Below are positions 41,663 through 50,429 of a DNA stretch of 64,000 nt, in pieces. A program made the translations under genes and the position numbers. Positions within the stretch are counted from its first letter, which is position 1. Each line of letters begins with the position of its first letter. Source of the stretch: Hyphomonadaceae bacterium JAD_PAG50586_4. Lineage in GTDB: Bacteria; Pseudomonadota; Alphaproteobacteria; Caulobacterales; Aquidulcibacteraceae. Below the pieces are notes generated by a model. That model was not told the DNA's origin and did not search any database. It saw nothing but the letters and a program-made list of their open reading frames with translations. The stretch spans positions 2,003,501 through 2,067,500 of the forward strand of contig CP096134.1 of assembly GCA_023242925.1 (NCBI GenBank), given 5' to 3'.

Positions 41663-42860
41663 CGATCTCTCCAACGCGCCGACTGAAGAGAAGCGCACCT
41701 TCACGATCAATTTCGGGCCGCAACATCCGGCCGCGCACGGCGTGTTGCGCCTTGTGCTTGAACTCGATGGGGAAGTGGTCGAGCGCGTAGATCCGCATAT
41801 CGGCTTGCTGCATCGCGGCACCGAGAAGTTGATCGAGTACAAAACCTATCTGCAAGCGATCCCGTATTTCGACCGCCTCGATTACGTCGCGCCGATCAAC
41901 CAAGAGCACGCGTTCTGTCTGGCCATTGAAAAGCTCGCGGGCATCGAAGTGCCCCGCCGCGCGTCGATCATCCGTGTGCTCTATTCGGAAATCGGCCGCA
42001 TCCTCAATCACCTGCTGAACGTCACGACGCAGGCGTTGGACGTTGGTGCGCTGACGCCGCCGCTCTGGGGCTTTGAAGAGCGCGAAAAGCTGATGGTGTT
42101 TTATGAGCGCGCCTCGGGCTCGCGCATGCACGCTAATTACGTGCGCCCGGGTGGGGTCCACCAGGATCTGACGCCGCAGCTGATCGATGACATCGAAGCT
42201 TGGTGCGAACAATTCCCGCAGAAGGTGCGCGACATTGAAACGCTGCTCACCGGCAACCGCATCTTCAAGCAGCGGAATGTGGATATCGGCGTTGTCAGAC
42301 AGGAAGACGCGCTGAAATGGGGCTTCTCGGGCGTCATGGTGCGCGGCTCAGGCATGCCTTGGGATTTGCGTCGCTCGCAGCCCTACGAAATCTACAACGA
42401 GCTCGATTTCAAAATTCCGCTCGGCAAGAACGGCGATTGCTATGATCGTTATCTCTGCCGCGTTGAGGAAATGTATGAATCGACGAAGATCATGCAGCAA
42501 TGCGTGAAGCTGTTGCGCCAAAACCCGGGGCCAGTGCTGCCGGAGAATTCGAAATACGCGCCGCCGCGCCGGGCTGAGATGAAGCAATCGATGGAAGCTT
42601 TGATCCATCACTTCAAGCTCTACACCGAAGGCTTCCACGTACCGGCCGGCGAGGCTTATGCGATGGTCGAAGCGCCGAAGGGCGAATTCGGTGTTTATCT
42701 CGTCAGCGACGGCACCAATAAGCCTTACCGCGTAAAGATCCGCGCGCCGGGTTTTCCGCACCTCGCGGCGATGGATTATCTCTGCAAGGGCCACATGCTG
42801 GCCGACGTCTCCGCCGTGCTCGGCTCGCTCGACATCGTGTTCGGGGAAATCGATCGGTGA
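41655..42860 (+). CDS. nuoD: NADH-quinone oxidoreductase subunit D
   Basis: 401 residues, the full length for the 49-kDa subunit: [52 protein letters not shown], ending FGEIDR. Forms the quinone pocket with NuoB. The following gene overlaps its stop. Confidence 0.97.
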   Translation: MADDLSNAPTEEKRTFTINFGPQHPAAHGVLRLVLELDGEVVERVDPHIGLLHRGTEKLIEYKTYLQAIPYFDRLDYVAPINQEHAFCLAIEKLAGIEVPRRASIIRVLYSEIGRILNHLLNVTTQALDVGALTPPLWGFEEREKLMVFYERASGSRMHANYVRPGGVHQDLTPQLIDDIEAWCEQFPQKVRDIETLLTGNRIFKQRNVDIGVVRQEDALKWGFSGVMVRGSGMPWDLRRSQPYEIYNELDFKIPLGKNGDCYDRYLCRVEEMYESTKIMQQCVKLLRQNPGPVLPENSKYAPPRRAEMKQSMEALIHHFKLYTEGFHVPAGEAYAMVEAPKGEFGVYLVSDGTNKPYRVKIRAPGFPHLAAMDYLCKGHMLADVSAVLGSLDIVFGEIDR

Positions 42861-43291
42861 ATGGTGAGCACGCACCGCTGATGCTGTGGATCGAGGGCAT
42901 TGTCGCCCTCGTGATCGCGCTCGCGTTCGTGCTGCATGCGTTTTTTGCGTTTAAGCCTGAGCATGTGGAGCATCATCCGGCGCGTGTGCGCATTGGCGCA
43001 GCGATCCAGGGGCTGACCATTGGCTTGCTGATCGGCTTTGTGATCGTGCCGCTGCGCATGCAATATATGGACGTGATCGACCCGCGTGCGGCGCCGGGCC
43101 TTTCCACGCTTTCGTTCTTGCCGGCGCTCTTGATGCTGATCGCGATCCGTCGCGGCGCGTTGCTGAAGGCGCCGGTGTTGAAGACGTATCTGCGCGCCTA
43201 TCGCCGGGCGACGCTGCTGAAGGCGCGCGCCGATGCCGACAAGGCGCTCGCCAAGCTCGACAAGATCGAGGGCAAGGGAGCGGCGGCATGA
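42857..43291 (+). CDS. Small membrane protein in the nuo operon
   Basis: 144 residues from a GTG overlapping the nuoD stop. Three hydrophobic segments ([60 protein letters not shown]) and a charged helical tail ([19 protein letters not shown]). No named family. It overlaps the next start by four bases. Confidence 0.75.
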   Translation: MNGEHAPLMLWIEGIVALVIALAFVLHAFFAFKPEHVEHHPARVRIGAAIQGLTIGLLIGFVIVPLRMQYMDVIDPRAAPGLSTLSFLPALLMLIAIRRGALLKAPVLKTYLRAYRRATLLKARADADKALAKLDKIEGKGAAA

Positions 43292-43620
43292 GCGCGGTCG
43301 AAGTCGTCCAACGCCAGCTTGAGGCGTACAATGCGCAAAACATGGACGCGTTTCTCGCGACCTATGCGCTGGATTGCCAGATTTGCGATCTGAATGGCGC
43401 TGTCACGCAGAACGGCCGCGAGGACATCCGCGCGCGCTATAGCGCGATGTTCGCGCAATTCCCGGAGAACAAGGCGCGGCTCGTCAATCGCATCAGCCTG
43501 GGCGATGTGGTCATTGATCACGAGGACGTTGTGCGCGGCCCTAACGGTCCGCGGCTCGAAGCCATCGCCATTTACACCGTGAAGAATGGGCTGATCGCCC
43601 GCGTCGATTTCGTGAAGTGA
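43288..43620 (+). CDS. NTF2/SnoaL-like protein
   Basis: 110 residues with the cone-shaped NTF2-like pattern: VQRQLEAYNAQNMDAFLATY, ICDLNGAVTQNGREDIRARY, YTVKNGLIARVDFVK. Members bind or isomerise small molecules; the substrate is unknown. An unusual passenger between nuoD and nuoE, but it is coupled by start/stop overlap. Confidence 0.8.
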   Translation: MSAVEVVQRQLEAYNAQNMDAFLATYALDCQICDLNGAVTQNGREDIRARYSAMFAQFPENKARLVNRISLGDVVIDHEDVVRGPNGPRLEAIAIYTVKNGLIARVDFVK

Positions 43621-43627
43621 GAAGAGC

Positions 43628-44281
43628 ATGAGCGTCCGTCGTTTAGCCCTCGAACAGCCAGACAGCTTCGCGTTTGCCGACGCGACGATGGAGCAAGTGC
43701 GCTGGTGGATGGCCAAGTATCCCCCGGAGCGGAAGCAATCGGCTGTGATCCCGATCCTGTGGCTGGTGCAAAAGCAAGAAGGCTGGGTCAGCGAGCCAGC
43801 GATCCAGGCGATTGCGCAATTGCTGGAAATGCCGCTGATCCGCGTGCTGGAAGTCGCGACCTTCTACACAATGTTCCACCTTTCGCCGGTCGGAAAGCAC
43901 CATTTCCAACTCTGCGGCACGACGCCGTGCGCGCTGCGCGGCGCTGAGGATTTGAAGGACGTTTGCAAGCGCCGCATCGGGCCGAAGCACAGCGTGAGCG
44001 CGGACGGTTTGTTCTCTTGGGAAGAAGTCGAGTGCGTCGGCGCCTGCGTGAATGCGCCGGTGATCGCGATCGACGATTATTACCACGAAGACCTGACACC
44101 CGATGCGTTAGAAGCCTTGTTCGACAAGCTCGCGCGCGGTGAAAAGATCGAGCCGGGTTCTGCGATCGGCCGCGATGCATCGGCGCCAAACGGCGGCACG
44201 AGCGCGCTGACCGATCCTGCTATGTATGACGGCTCGCTCGGTCAAAAGATTACGCTGCCAAATCTGCCGGAGAAGGTGTGA
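43628..44281 (+). CDS. nuoE: NADH-quinone oxidoreductase subunit E
   Basis: 217 residues, about 40 more than a minimal NuoE because of a C-terminal tail. 2Fe-2S ligands: QLCGTTPCALRG and ECVGACVNAPV; typical VIPILWLVQKQEGWVSEPAI. The stop overlaps the next GTG. Confidence 0.96.
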   Translation: MSVRRLALEQPDSFAFADATMEQVRWWMAKYPPERKQSAVIPILWLVQKQEGWVSEPAIQAIAQLLEMPLIRVLEVATFYTMFHLSPVGKHHFQLCGTTPCALRGAEDLKDVCKRRIGPKHSVSADGLFSWEEVECVGACVNAPVIAIDDYYHEDLTPDALEALFDKLARGEKIEPGSAIGRDASAPNGGTSALTDPAMYDGSLGQKITLPNLPEKV

Positions 44282-44544
44282 GCGAAAGCCGCCCACCTCC
44301 GCCGCTGCCGCGCACCAAAGGCCGGCTGCCGTTCGATCCGAACGCGTTTTCGCGCGCGCCGCAGAAGGGCGCGGCGGTCGCTGTCTATGGCGTGCTGACG
44401 CTCGGTCTGCTTGGAGTAGCGGCCTACATGGCGTTGGTTGAGCAGCGTCCATTGGCGAGCGGCTACGTCGCCGGTCCTGCCATTGGCGCGGCGTGGTTTG
44501 CGCTGCGGCTTTTCATGTCGCTCGCGCCGCGAGGTGGGCGATGA
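44278..44544 (+). CDS. Small membrane protein in the nuo operon
   Basis: 88 residues from GTG 44278. Pro-rich start (PPPPLPRTKGRLPFDPNAFS) and two hydrophobic stretches (VAVYGVLTLGLLGVAAYMAL, YVAGPAIGAAWFALRLFM). No named family. It overlaps the next start by four bases. Confidence 0.65.
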   Translation: MSESRPPPPLPRTKGRLPFDPNAFSRAPQKGAAVAVYGVLTLGLLGVAAYMALVEQRPLASGYVAGPAIGAAWFALRLFMSLAPRGGR

Positions 44545-44816
44545 GCGAGCCCGACCTCGAAACGCCCGAAGCGCGCGACGCGTATCGCGCCGAGTTGCGC
44601 GCCATTGCGCGCGGTCCGCGTATGATTGGCTTTATCGTCGTGATCGCCGGCGCTGGCGTCTTGATCACGGCCAAGTCGGCGGAAGCGCCCGCGCTTTGGC
44701 TTTTGAATTTGGGTTGGGTCGTGTTGGGAGCAGGGTGGCTTATCCTGCTCTATTCCATGATTCAGCGCACCCTTTATCACCGCCGTCGCATGCGCGGCGC
44801 TGACACGCAGGACTGA
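44541..44816 (+). CDS. Small two-TM protein in the nuo operon
   Basis: 91 residues: cytosolic acidic start (ETPEARDAYRAELRAIARGP), TM helices MIGFIVVIAGAGVLITAKS and WLLNLGWVVLGAGWLILLYS, basic tail RRRMRGADTQD. Not recognised. Three bases before nuoF. Confidence 0.65.
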   Translation: MSEPDLETPEARDAYRAELRAIARGPRMIGFIVVIAGAGVLITAKSAEAPALWLLNLGWVVLGAGWLILLYSMIQRTLYHRRRMRGADTQD

Positions 44817-44819
44817 GAT

Positions 44820-46133
44820 ATGCTCGCGGACAAGGATCGCATTTTCCTCAATCTTTACGGGACGCGCGGGGCGGACCTCGAGAGCGCGAAGAAGCGCGGC
44901 GCCTGGAACGGCACGGCTGATATGATCAGCGCGGGGCGCGATTGGATCATTCAGCAGGTTAAGGATTCCGGTCTGCGCGGCCGCGGCGGGGCGGGCTTTC
45001 CGACGGGCTTGAAGTGGTCCTTCATGCCGAAGGAAGTGAAGGATCGGCCGCACTATCTCGTGGTCAACGCCGACGAGTCCGAGCCGGGCACGTGCAAAGA
45101 TCGCGATATCATGCGCCACGATCCGCATCTCTTGATCGAAGGCTGCCTCGTCGCCTCGTTCGCGATGCAGGCGCATGCTTGCTACATCTATGTGCGCGGC
45201 GAATACGTCGCTGAGCGCGAAGCGATGGAACGCGCGATTGTGGAAGCTTACGAGGCCAAGCTTGTCGGCAAGAACAATGTGCATGGCTGGGATTTCGACA
45301 TCTACATGCACCACGGCGCGGGCGCCTACATTTGCGGCGAGGAAACCGCGCTGCTCGAAAGCCTTGAAGGCAAGAAGGGTCAGCCGCGTCTGAAGCCGCC
45401 GTTTCCGGCGAATGTCGGCCTCTATGGCTGCCCGACCACCGTCAACAATGTGGAATCGATCGCGGTCGCGCCGACGATCATTCGCCGCGGCGCCAAATGG
45501 TTCGCCGGGATTGGTCGCGCCAACAACACCGGCACGAAAGTGTTCTGCGTTTCCGGCCACGTGAACAAGCCGCTCAACATCGAAGAGGCGATGAGCATTC
45601 CGCTGAAGACGCTGCTCGAAGAGCATGCCGGCGGCGTGCGTGGCGGCTGGGGCAATCTGAAAGCGGTGATCCCGGGCGGTTCGTCGGTACGGATGCTGAA
45701 GGCTGAAGAGTGCGAAACCATGCTGATGGATTTCGACTCGTTGTCAGCCGCCCCGCACCGCTCGGGCCTCGGCACCGCGGCCGTTATCGTGATGGATCAA
45801 TCCACCGACATGATCCGCGCGATCTCGCGCATCGCTTATTTCTACAAGCACGAAAGCTGCGGCCAGTGCACGCCGTGCCGCGAAGGCACCGGTTGGATGT
45901 GGCGCGTGCTGGAGCGCATGGCCAAGGGCGAAGCCGATCACAGCGAAATCGATCTGCTGCTCGACGTCGCCGGACAAGTCGAAGGCCACACGATCTGCGC
46001 CTTGGGCGACGCCGCTGCGTGGCCGATCCAGGGCCTCATCCGCTGCTTCCGCGGCGAGATCGAACAACGCATCGACCGCTACCGCGCCGCCAAAGGCATC
46101 CACCAAGTCCGCACGCCGGTGGCGGCGGAGTGA
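44820..46133 (+). CDS. nuoF: NADH-quinone oxidoreductase subunit F
   Basis: 437 residues, full length. NADH/FMN binding [38 protein letters not shown], and the 4Fe-4S site [16 protein letters not shown] plus the later Cys in [11 protein letters not shown]. Electron entry point of complex I. It is the last nuo gene in the window; nuoG-N do not follow. Confidence 0.97.
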   Translation: MLADKDRIFLNLYGTRGADLESAKKRGAWNGTADMISAGRDWIIQQVKDSGLRGRGGAGFPTGLKWSFMPKEVKDRPHYLVVNADESEPGTCKDRDIMRHDPHLLIEGCLVASFAMQAHACYIYVRGEYVAEREAMERAIVEAYEAKLVGKNNVHGWDFDIYMHHGAGAYICGEETALLESLEGKKGQPRLKPPFPANVGLYGCPTTVNNVESIAVAPTIIRRGAKWFAGIGRANNTGTKVFCVSGHVNKPLNIEEAMSIPLKTLLEEHAGGVRGGWGNLKAVIPGGSSVRMLKAEECETMLMDFDSLSAAPHRSGLGTAAVIVMDQSTDMIRAISRIAYFYKHESCGQCTPCREGTGWMWRVLERMAKGEADHSEIDLLLDVAGQVEGHTICALGDAAAWPIQGLIRCFRGEIEQRIDRYRAAKGIHQVRTPVAAE

Positions 46134-46432
46134 TGAAACACTTCCTGCTCATCTACACCTACGCCCCGGACTATCTCGAAAAGCGCGCGGCGCATCGGGC
46201 TTTGCACTTGGAGAAGGCGCGGGCGTCGGCTGCGCGCGATGAGCTCCAGCTTGGCGGCGCGGTGCCGAGTGACGAGCCGCCGTTTGGAATGCTGCTGTTC
46301 AAATCCGAAACGCCGGGCGTGGCCGAGGATTTCGCCAAGACTGATCCTTACATCACACAGGGCGTCGTCACCGCCTGGCGCGTGCGGGAATGGATCACGG
46401 TCGTCGGCAAGCACGCGCTGACCCAAGTCTAA
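46133..46432 (+). CDS. YciI-like protein
   Basis: 99 residues from ATG 46133, overlapping the nuoF stop. Pattern [60 protein letters not shown] fits the YciI ferredoxin-like family (HxxH and FxxxDPY). A small enzyme-like domain of unclear substrate, co-transcribed with the nuo genes. Confidence 0.85.
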   Translation: MKHFLLIYTYAPDYLEKRAAHRALHLEKARASAARDELQLGGAVPSDEPPFGMLLFKSETPGVAEDFAKTDPYITQGVVTAWRVREWITVVGKHALTQV

Positions 46433-46439
46433 GCGCGCA

Positions 46440-46931
46440 TCAGCGCGGCGCGACGCCGAGGCGTTCGACGCGCGTCTCCAGCGCCCGCAGGAGCGCTCTG
46501 CCGACAGGGTGTTTGTCGTCAGTCACTTGGTCGCGCACGGCGGCTTTCAACGCATCCACATGAGCGATCACCAGCGCCGGATCATGTTGCGCCAGCGCCT
46601 TGCCGCTTTCGGTTTCGATCAGGCGGCACATCGAAGCGCCGATCTGCGTCACCAGCGGGTAGCCGTAGGTCGTGCCCATGCCTTTAAGTTCGTGGGCGAC
46701 GCCAGCGAGTTTCGCCAAAGCCGCAAAGCTCCACTTGGCGGTTTCAGCTTCCTGACGGGCTGCGTTCAGGCGCTCAATGTCGGCGACGAGCCATTCCTGC
46801 ATCGAACCACTGAGCTCTTTGAGGGCGCTATCGGCGCGTTCGACCGCTTCGGGGCTAAACACGGGCTGGCGAAGCGTTAGGCCACGTAGGCCTTTCGTGC
46901 GCGGGTCGATGAACTCTGCGGGTTTCGTCAT
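46440..46931 (-). CDS. Histidine phosphotransfer (Hpt) domain protein
   Basis: ATG 46931 (MTKPAEFIDPRTKGLRGLTL) preferred; a GTG at 47012 inside the NAD kinase gene is possible. The Hpt signature is LAGVAHELKGMGTTYGYPLV with the phosphorylatable His in HELKG, in a helical bundle of about 160 residues. It would relay phosphate in a multistep two-component pathway. Downstream of, and perhaps co-transcribed with, NAD kinase. Confidence 0.8.
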   Translation of the reverse strand: MTKPAEFIDPRTKGLRGLTLRQPVFSPEAVERADSALKELSGSMQEWLVADIERLNAARQEAETAKWSFAALAKLAGVAHELKGMGTTYGYPLVTQIGASMCRLIETESGKALAQHDPALVIAHVDALKAAVRDQVTDDKHPVGRALLRALETRVERLGVAPR

Positions 46932-46992
46932 GGCGCGCAAAGCTTCGCGGCGCCTGATGAACAGAGCGTTGACGAAACTGCCGACCCGGCGG

Positions 46993-47415
46993 TCAGACGT
47001 TGAATTGTTCACGCAGGATGCGTTCGTCCAAGGCGTGGCCCTGGTCGAACAGCAGCGTCAGCGAGGTGCTGGAATCCTCGCGGATATCGACAGCGCTGAC
47101 ATTGCGGGTTTCCAGATTGTCGGCCGAGCAGCTGACCGAGCGACGCTCAGGGTCGAGCACTTCGATCCGCACTTGCGCTGAATGAGGCAGCAGCGCCCCG
47201 CGCCAGCGGCGAGGGCGGAAGGCGCTGATCGGCGTGAGCGCCAGCAGGCGCGCATTGATCGGCAGGATCGGGCCGTGGGCGGAATAATTGTAGGCGGTCG
47301 AGCCCGCGGGCGTGGCCACCATGATGCCGTCGCAGGAGAGCTCCGGCATCCGCACGGCGCCATCGACGATGATCTTGAGCCAAGCCGATTGCGCCGTCTG
47401 ACGCAGCAGCGACAC
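46993..47415 (-). CDS. nadK: NAD kinase, C-terminal part
   Basis: Contains the conserved [20 protein letters not shown] and [16 protein letters not shown], with RRWRGALLP, of NAD kinase. The frame meets the N-terminal part at about 47440-47460, where [18 protein letters not shown] follows ARCE; removing one base gives a standard 251-residue enzyme. NAD kinase makes NADP and is normally essential with a single copy, so this break is most likely a sequence error. Confidence 0.9.
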   Translation of the reverse strand: MSLLRQTAQSAWLKIIVDGAVRMPELSCDGIMVATPAGSTAYNYSAHGPILPINARLLALTPISAFRPRRWRGALLPHSAQVRIEVLDPERRSVSCSADNLETRNVSAVDIREDSSTSLTLLFDQGHALDERILREQFNV

Positions 47416-47431
47416 CTCGTTGAAGGCGCGC

Positions 47432-47749
47432 TCAACGACCTGGCCGTTGGTGGATCTCGCAGCGCGCGATCAGAGGCCGGATGCGGATCGGCGAGGCCTT
47501 CTCCAACCGCTCGACCAGACCGTCCTCCGTGTATTCGTTCATCAGGAAGCCGACAGTGCCACGGTTCATGCCATAGACGGGCTTTTTGTCCTTCAGCCGC
47601 TTGCGGAGCGCGTCCAGCATGTGGCCATCGCCACCGAGTGCGACGATGATGTCGGCCTCGGCCTCGCCGCTCTCGCCATAGGTATGGCGGAGGCGGCGCA
47701 GGGCCTCTTGCGCTTCCGGACGGGCGCTGGCGGTGAAAGCGAGCTTCAT
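47432..47749 (-). CDS. nadK: NAD kinase, N-terminal part
   Basis: [20 protein letters not shown] opens the enzyme; the nucleotide-binding motif [17 protein letters not shown] (GGDG) and [14 protein letters not shown] are intact. It ends prematurely at [10 protein letters not shown] because of the frame break described for the C-terminal part. Divergent from the aldolase gene. Confidence 0.9.
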   Translation of the reverse strand: MKLAFTASARPEAQEALRRLRHTYGESGEAEADIIVALGGDGHMLDALRKRLKDKKPVYGMNRGTVGFLMNEYTEDGLVERLEKASPIRIRPLIARCEIHQRPGR

Positions 47750-47875
47750 TCGGACTTGATCCTACTCAGCGCCGGAGCGTTCGTCTCTGGCGCAATATGG
47801 TTAGCCGAAGGCGATCGTGCAGGTTGAGTGCGCGAAAAGCCGGGTTTAGGCTGGTGGGGACAAGGAGGAACAATT

Positions 47876-48640
47876 ATGGCCGACGACGCTGGTACGTCAC
47901 TTAAGGGCAGGGTGAGCGCTGAGGAATGGCAGGCGCGCGTGGATTGCGCGGCACTTTATCGCTTGGTCGCGCTGCACGGCTGGGACGACATGATCTTCAC
48001 GCACATCTCCATGCGCGTGCCTGGGCCCGAGCACCACTTCTTGATCAACCCGTACGGGATGTTCTTTGAGGAGATCACAGCGTCTTCGCTGGTGAAGGTC
48101 GATCTCGACGGCAATATCGTCGCGCCGACCCCGTACTACATCAATCCGGCTGGCTTCACGATCCACTCCGCAATTCATGCCGCGCGTGAAGATGCGCTGT
48201 GCGTCATCCATCTGCACACCGACGCGGGCGTTGGCGTTTCGGCGCAGAAGGACGGTTTGCTGCCGCTCACGCAAAACGCGCTTTTGGTGCTGCCGAACCT
48301 CGCCTTTCATGGCTATGAAGGCGTCGCCCTCAACCTTGATGAGCGCGAGCGTTTGGTCGCCGACATCGGCGACAAAAAACTCATGCTGCTGCGCAATCAC
48401 GGCACGCTCGCTGTCGGCGTGAACGCAGCGGATGCTTTCGTGGGCATCTTCTTTCTGGAGCGGGCGTGTGCACAGCAGGTGAACGCGCTGAGCGCGGGGC
48501 GCGACAATGTTCTGATCGCGCCGGATGCGGCGCAGGAAGAAACGCGCGGCCAGAGCAAGGGGTTGGGTATGGTGTCGGGCCTGGCGTGGCCCGGTCTCAA
48601 ACGCAAACTCGATCGCGAGCTGCCTGGCTACGATACCTAA
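47876..48640 (+). CDS. Class II aldolase/adducin family protein
   Basis: ATG 47876 is supported by a strong AAGGAGGA six bases upstream; 254 residues. Zinc-ligand motif CVIHLHTDAGVGVS (HxH) and LLRNHGTLAVG (third His), plus GWDDMIFTHISMRVPG. Family members are fuculose- or ribulose-phosphate aldolases or adducin-like proteins; the substrate is not clear. Confidence 0.9.
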   Translation: MADDAGTSLKGRVSAEEWQARVDCAALYRLVALHGWDDMIFTHISMRVPGPEHHFLINPYGMFFEEITASSLVKVDLDGNIVAPTPYYINPAGFTIHSAIHAAREDALCVIHLHTDAGVGVSAQKDGLLPLTQNALLVLPNLAFHGYEGVALNLDERERLVADIGDKKLMLLRNHGTLAVGVNAADAFVGIFFLERACAQQVNALSAGRDNVLIAPDAAQEETRGQSKGLGMVSGLAWPGLKRKLDRELPGYDT

Positions 48641-48963
48641 GCGTCCCTGCCGCGCTCGCGCCGGCGCCCGCTGCGGCGGGCGCTTGGATAGCACCTGAAG
48701 GCGGCCAAGAGATTTGGACCAACGTCGTCGGCGCGTGCGACCAGATGAGGTTTTACGAAACGTCCGCCTATTGGGCATTGCCGGTCGGTGAGACCAATTC
48801 GTTCGTCGCCGCAGGCGGGCGCGCTTTGGATATCGCATACAAGCTTGAACGCGTGCGGCGAGGGGGCGGCGAAGTCCGGTTGATCGCCGCAACTTCGCTG
48901 CCCGCCGACGGGGCGTTCGTGAATTTCGAACTTGCGACCCCCTGGGCTCGACGGCGGCTGTGA
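48640..48963 (+). CDS. Hypothetical exported protein, N-terminal part
   Basis: The frame gives an Ala/Pro-rich leader (SVPAALAPAPAAAGAW), then IAPEGGQEIWTNVVGACDQM and RFYETSAYWALPVGETNSFV. No start codon with a ribosome site is visible, so the 5' end may contain another indel or be lost. The CCCCC run at 48938-48942 (six Cs expected) breaks the frame; it continues at 48932-49177. Confidence 0.4.
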   Translation, partial: SVPAALAPAPAAAGAWIAPEGGQEIWTNVVGACDQMRFYETSAYWALPVGETNSFVAAGGRALDIAYKLERVRRGGGEVRLIAATSLPADGAFVNFELATPWARRRL

Positions 48964-49177
48964 GGGGGAGCGTCTGGATCTCACCACGGGTTACCGGCCA
49001 AAAGACGACCGGTGGGTCATGGGCCAGCTGTTCCTCGACGCGCCCCGAGATGGGGATGAGAGCGTAAAGGCGCGGTTTACGCTTTTTCGCTTTGGCGACA
49101 GTGGCCGAGGCATCCAAATTGGGGTGCGTGCGCGTACAGAGAACGGCGCCCAAGAACCTGCCATCGTGATAGGCTGA
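48932..49177 (+). CDS. Hypothetical exported protein, C-terminal part
   Basis: GLDGGCEGERLDLTTGYRPK, WVMGQLFLDAPRDGDESVKA, FGDSGRGIQIGVRARTENGA, then a TGA at 49175-49177. Beta-strand-rich like an outer-membrane or periplasmic protein; no named family. In frame past the TGA the sequence reads WGRPGN and a second stop, so the end may also be altered. Confidence 0.4.
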   Translation: MRPPGLDGGCEGERLDLTTGYRPKDDRWVMGQLFLDAPRDGDESVKARFTLFRFGDSGRGIQIGVRARTENGAQEPAIVIG

Positions 49178-49300
49178 TGGGGCCGTCCCGGAAATTGATC
49201 GCAAATTCCGGGTCGTTTGCAGCCACGACACAATTCATCAAAGATTGCCTCGTAAGGTTCGCTACATGTTGGGGTTTTTAAACGCTACGGCTTTGCGGCG

Positions 49301-50422
49301 GTGGTGGCCGCGGGCCTTGCGTTGATGACGCTGGTCGTGGCGGGCAAATCGTTATTTTCGGCGGTTGGCGAGCAGGCCAGTGCGTCAGCGCCCGGTGGCG
49401 CGAAAGGCCCTGGCGGCCCGGGCGGCGGCGCGCCGTCCGTCGTGGTCGCATCTGCGGGTATGCACACCTTCACGGACGGCCTTCAGGTATTGGGCACAGC
49501 CCAAGCGCGCGAGAGCATCGTGTTGACGCCGAAGGTCGCCGACACGATCCGTCTGTTGCGTTTCGAGAGCGGCGATCGGGTACGGCGCGGCCAGGTGTTG
49601 GTTGAAATGGCCAACGTCGAGCAGGCCGCTGATTTGGCCGAAGCGCGCGCGTCAAGCGAGGCGGCGCAGGAAGAATTGCGCCGTTACCAGGAACTCTATG
49701 ATCGCGGTTTTGCCTCGCAGGCGCGTTTGGACACTGTTCGCGGCGCCGCGGACGCCGCCGCCGCACGTGTGAACGCCGGCGGTTCACGCATAGCGGATCG
49801 CACGATCCGGGCGCCTTTTGCAGGCGTTGTCGGTTTGCGCACGGCGAGCCCCGGCCAATATATGCGCCCCGGCGATCAGATCGGGACGCTCGATGATATT
49901 AGCGAAATAAAGCTCGATTTCGACGTGCCCGAAACGCGCGTGTCCAGCATCGCGGCGGGCGTTGAGATTATCGCGCGGGCGGGCGCCTATCCGGATCGTG
50001 CGTTCCAGGGGCAGATCGCCACAGTCGACAGCCGCGTCAATCCAACAACACGCACGGTGCGTGTCCGCGCCATACTGCCGAACAGCGACGAAATGTTGCG
50101 TCCCGGTATGCTGATGACGGTCGATGTCCGCTCCAATCCTCGTCAAGCTTTGGCGATCCCCGAAATCGCGATCCTCGATCAAGCGGACGGCGCATACGTC
50201 TATCGCATCACCGCGCGCGAGGGTGGGGGCCAGCAAGCGGAGTTGGCGCGCATCCAAACCGGCCAGCGTAGCGGCGGCATGGCTGAAGTGCTGGACGGCT
50301 TGGCCGTTGGCGATCGCGTTGTCACCGAAGGCGTGCAAAGCATGCGGCCTGGTCTGCCGGTGCAAGTAGCCGGCGACGCCCCAGCCGAAGCGGGCGCGTC
50401 CGAACTTCGGCCGCGCGGGTAA
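49301..50422 (+). CDS. RND efflux periplasmic adaptor (membrane fusion protein)
   Basis: 373 residues from GTG 49301. The real start may be ATG 49266 (MLGVFKRYGFAAVVA) if one G is missing at 49270-49273. TM anchor, Gly-rich linker, lipoyl/barrel-sandwich halves (VADTIRLLRFESGDRVRRGQ, RTIRAPFAGVVGLRTASPGQ), a hairpin between them, beta-barrel (VSSIAAGVEIIARAGAYPDR) and C-terminal domain. It links the inner-membrane pump at 50430 with an outer-membrane channel not found here. Confidence 0.93.
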   Translation: MVAAGLALMTLVVAGKSLFSAVGEQASASAPGGAKGPGGPGGGAPSVVVASAGMHTFTDGLQVLGTAQARESIVLTPKVADTIRLLRFESGDRVRRGQVLVEMANVEQAADLAEARASSEAAQEELRRYQELYDRGFASQARLDTVRGAADAAAARVNAGGSRIADRTIRAPFAGVVGLRTASPGQYMRPGDQIGTLDDISEIKLDFDVPETRVSSIAAGVEIIARAGAYPDRAFQGQIATVDSRVNPTTRTVRVRAILPNSDEMLRPGMLMTVDVRSNPRQALAIPEIAILDQADGAYVYRITAREGGGQQAELARIQTGQRSGGMAEVLDGLAVGDRVVTEGVQSMRPGLPVQVAGDAPAEAGASELRPRG

Positions 50423-50429
50423 GCGCGGG

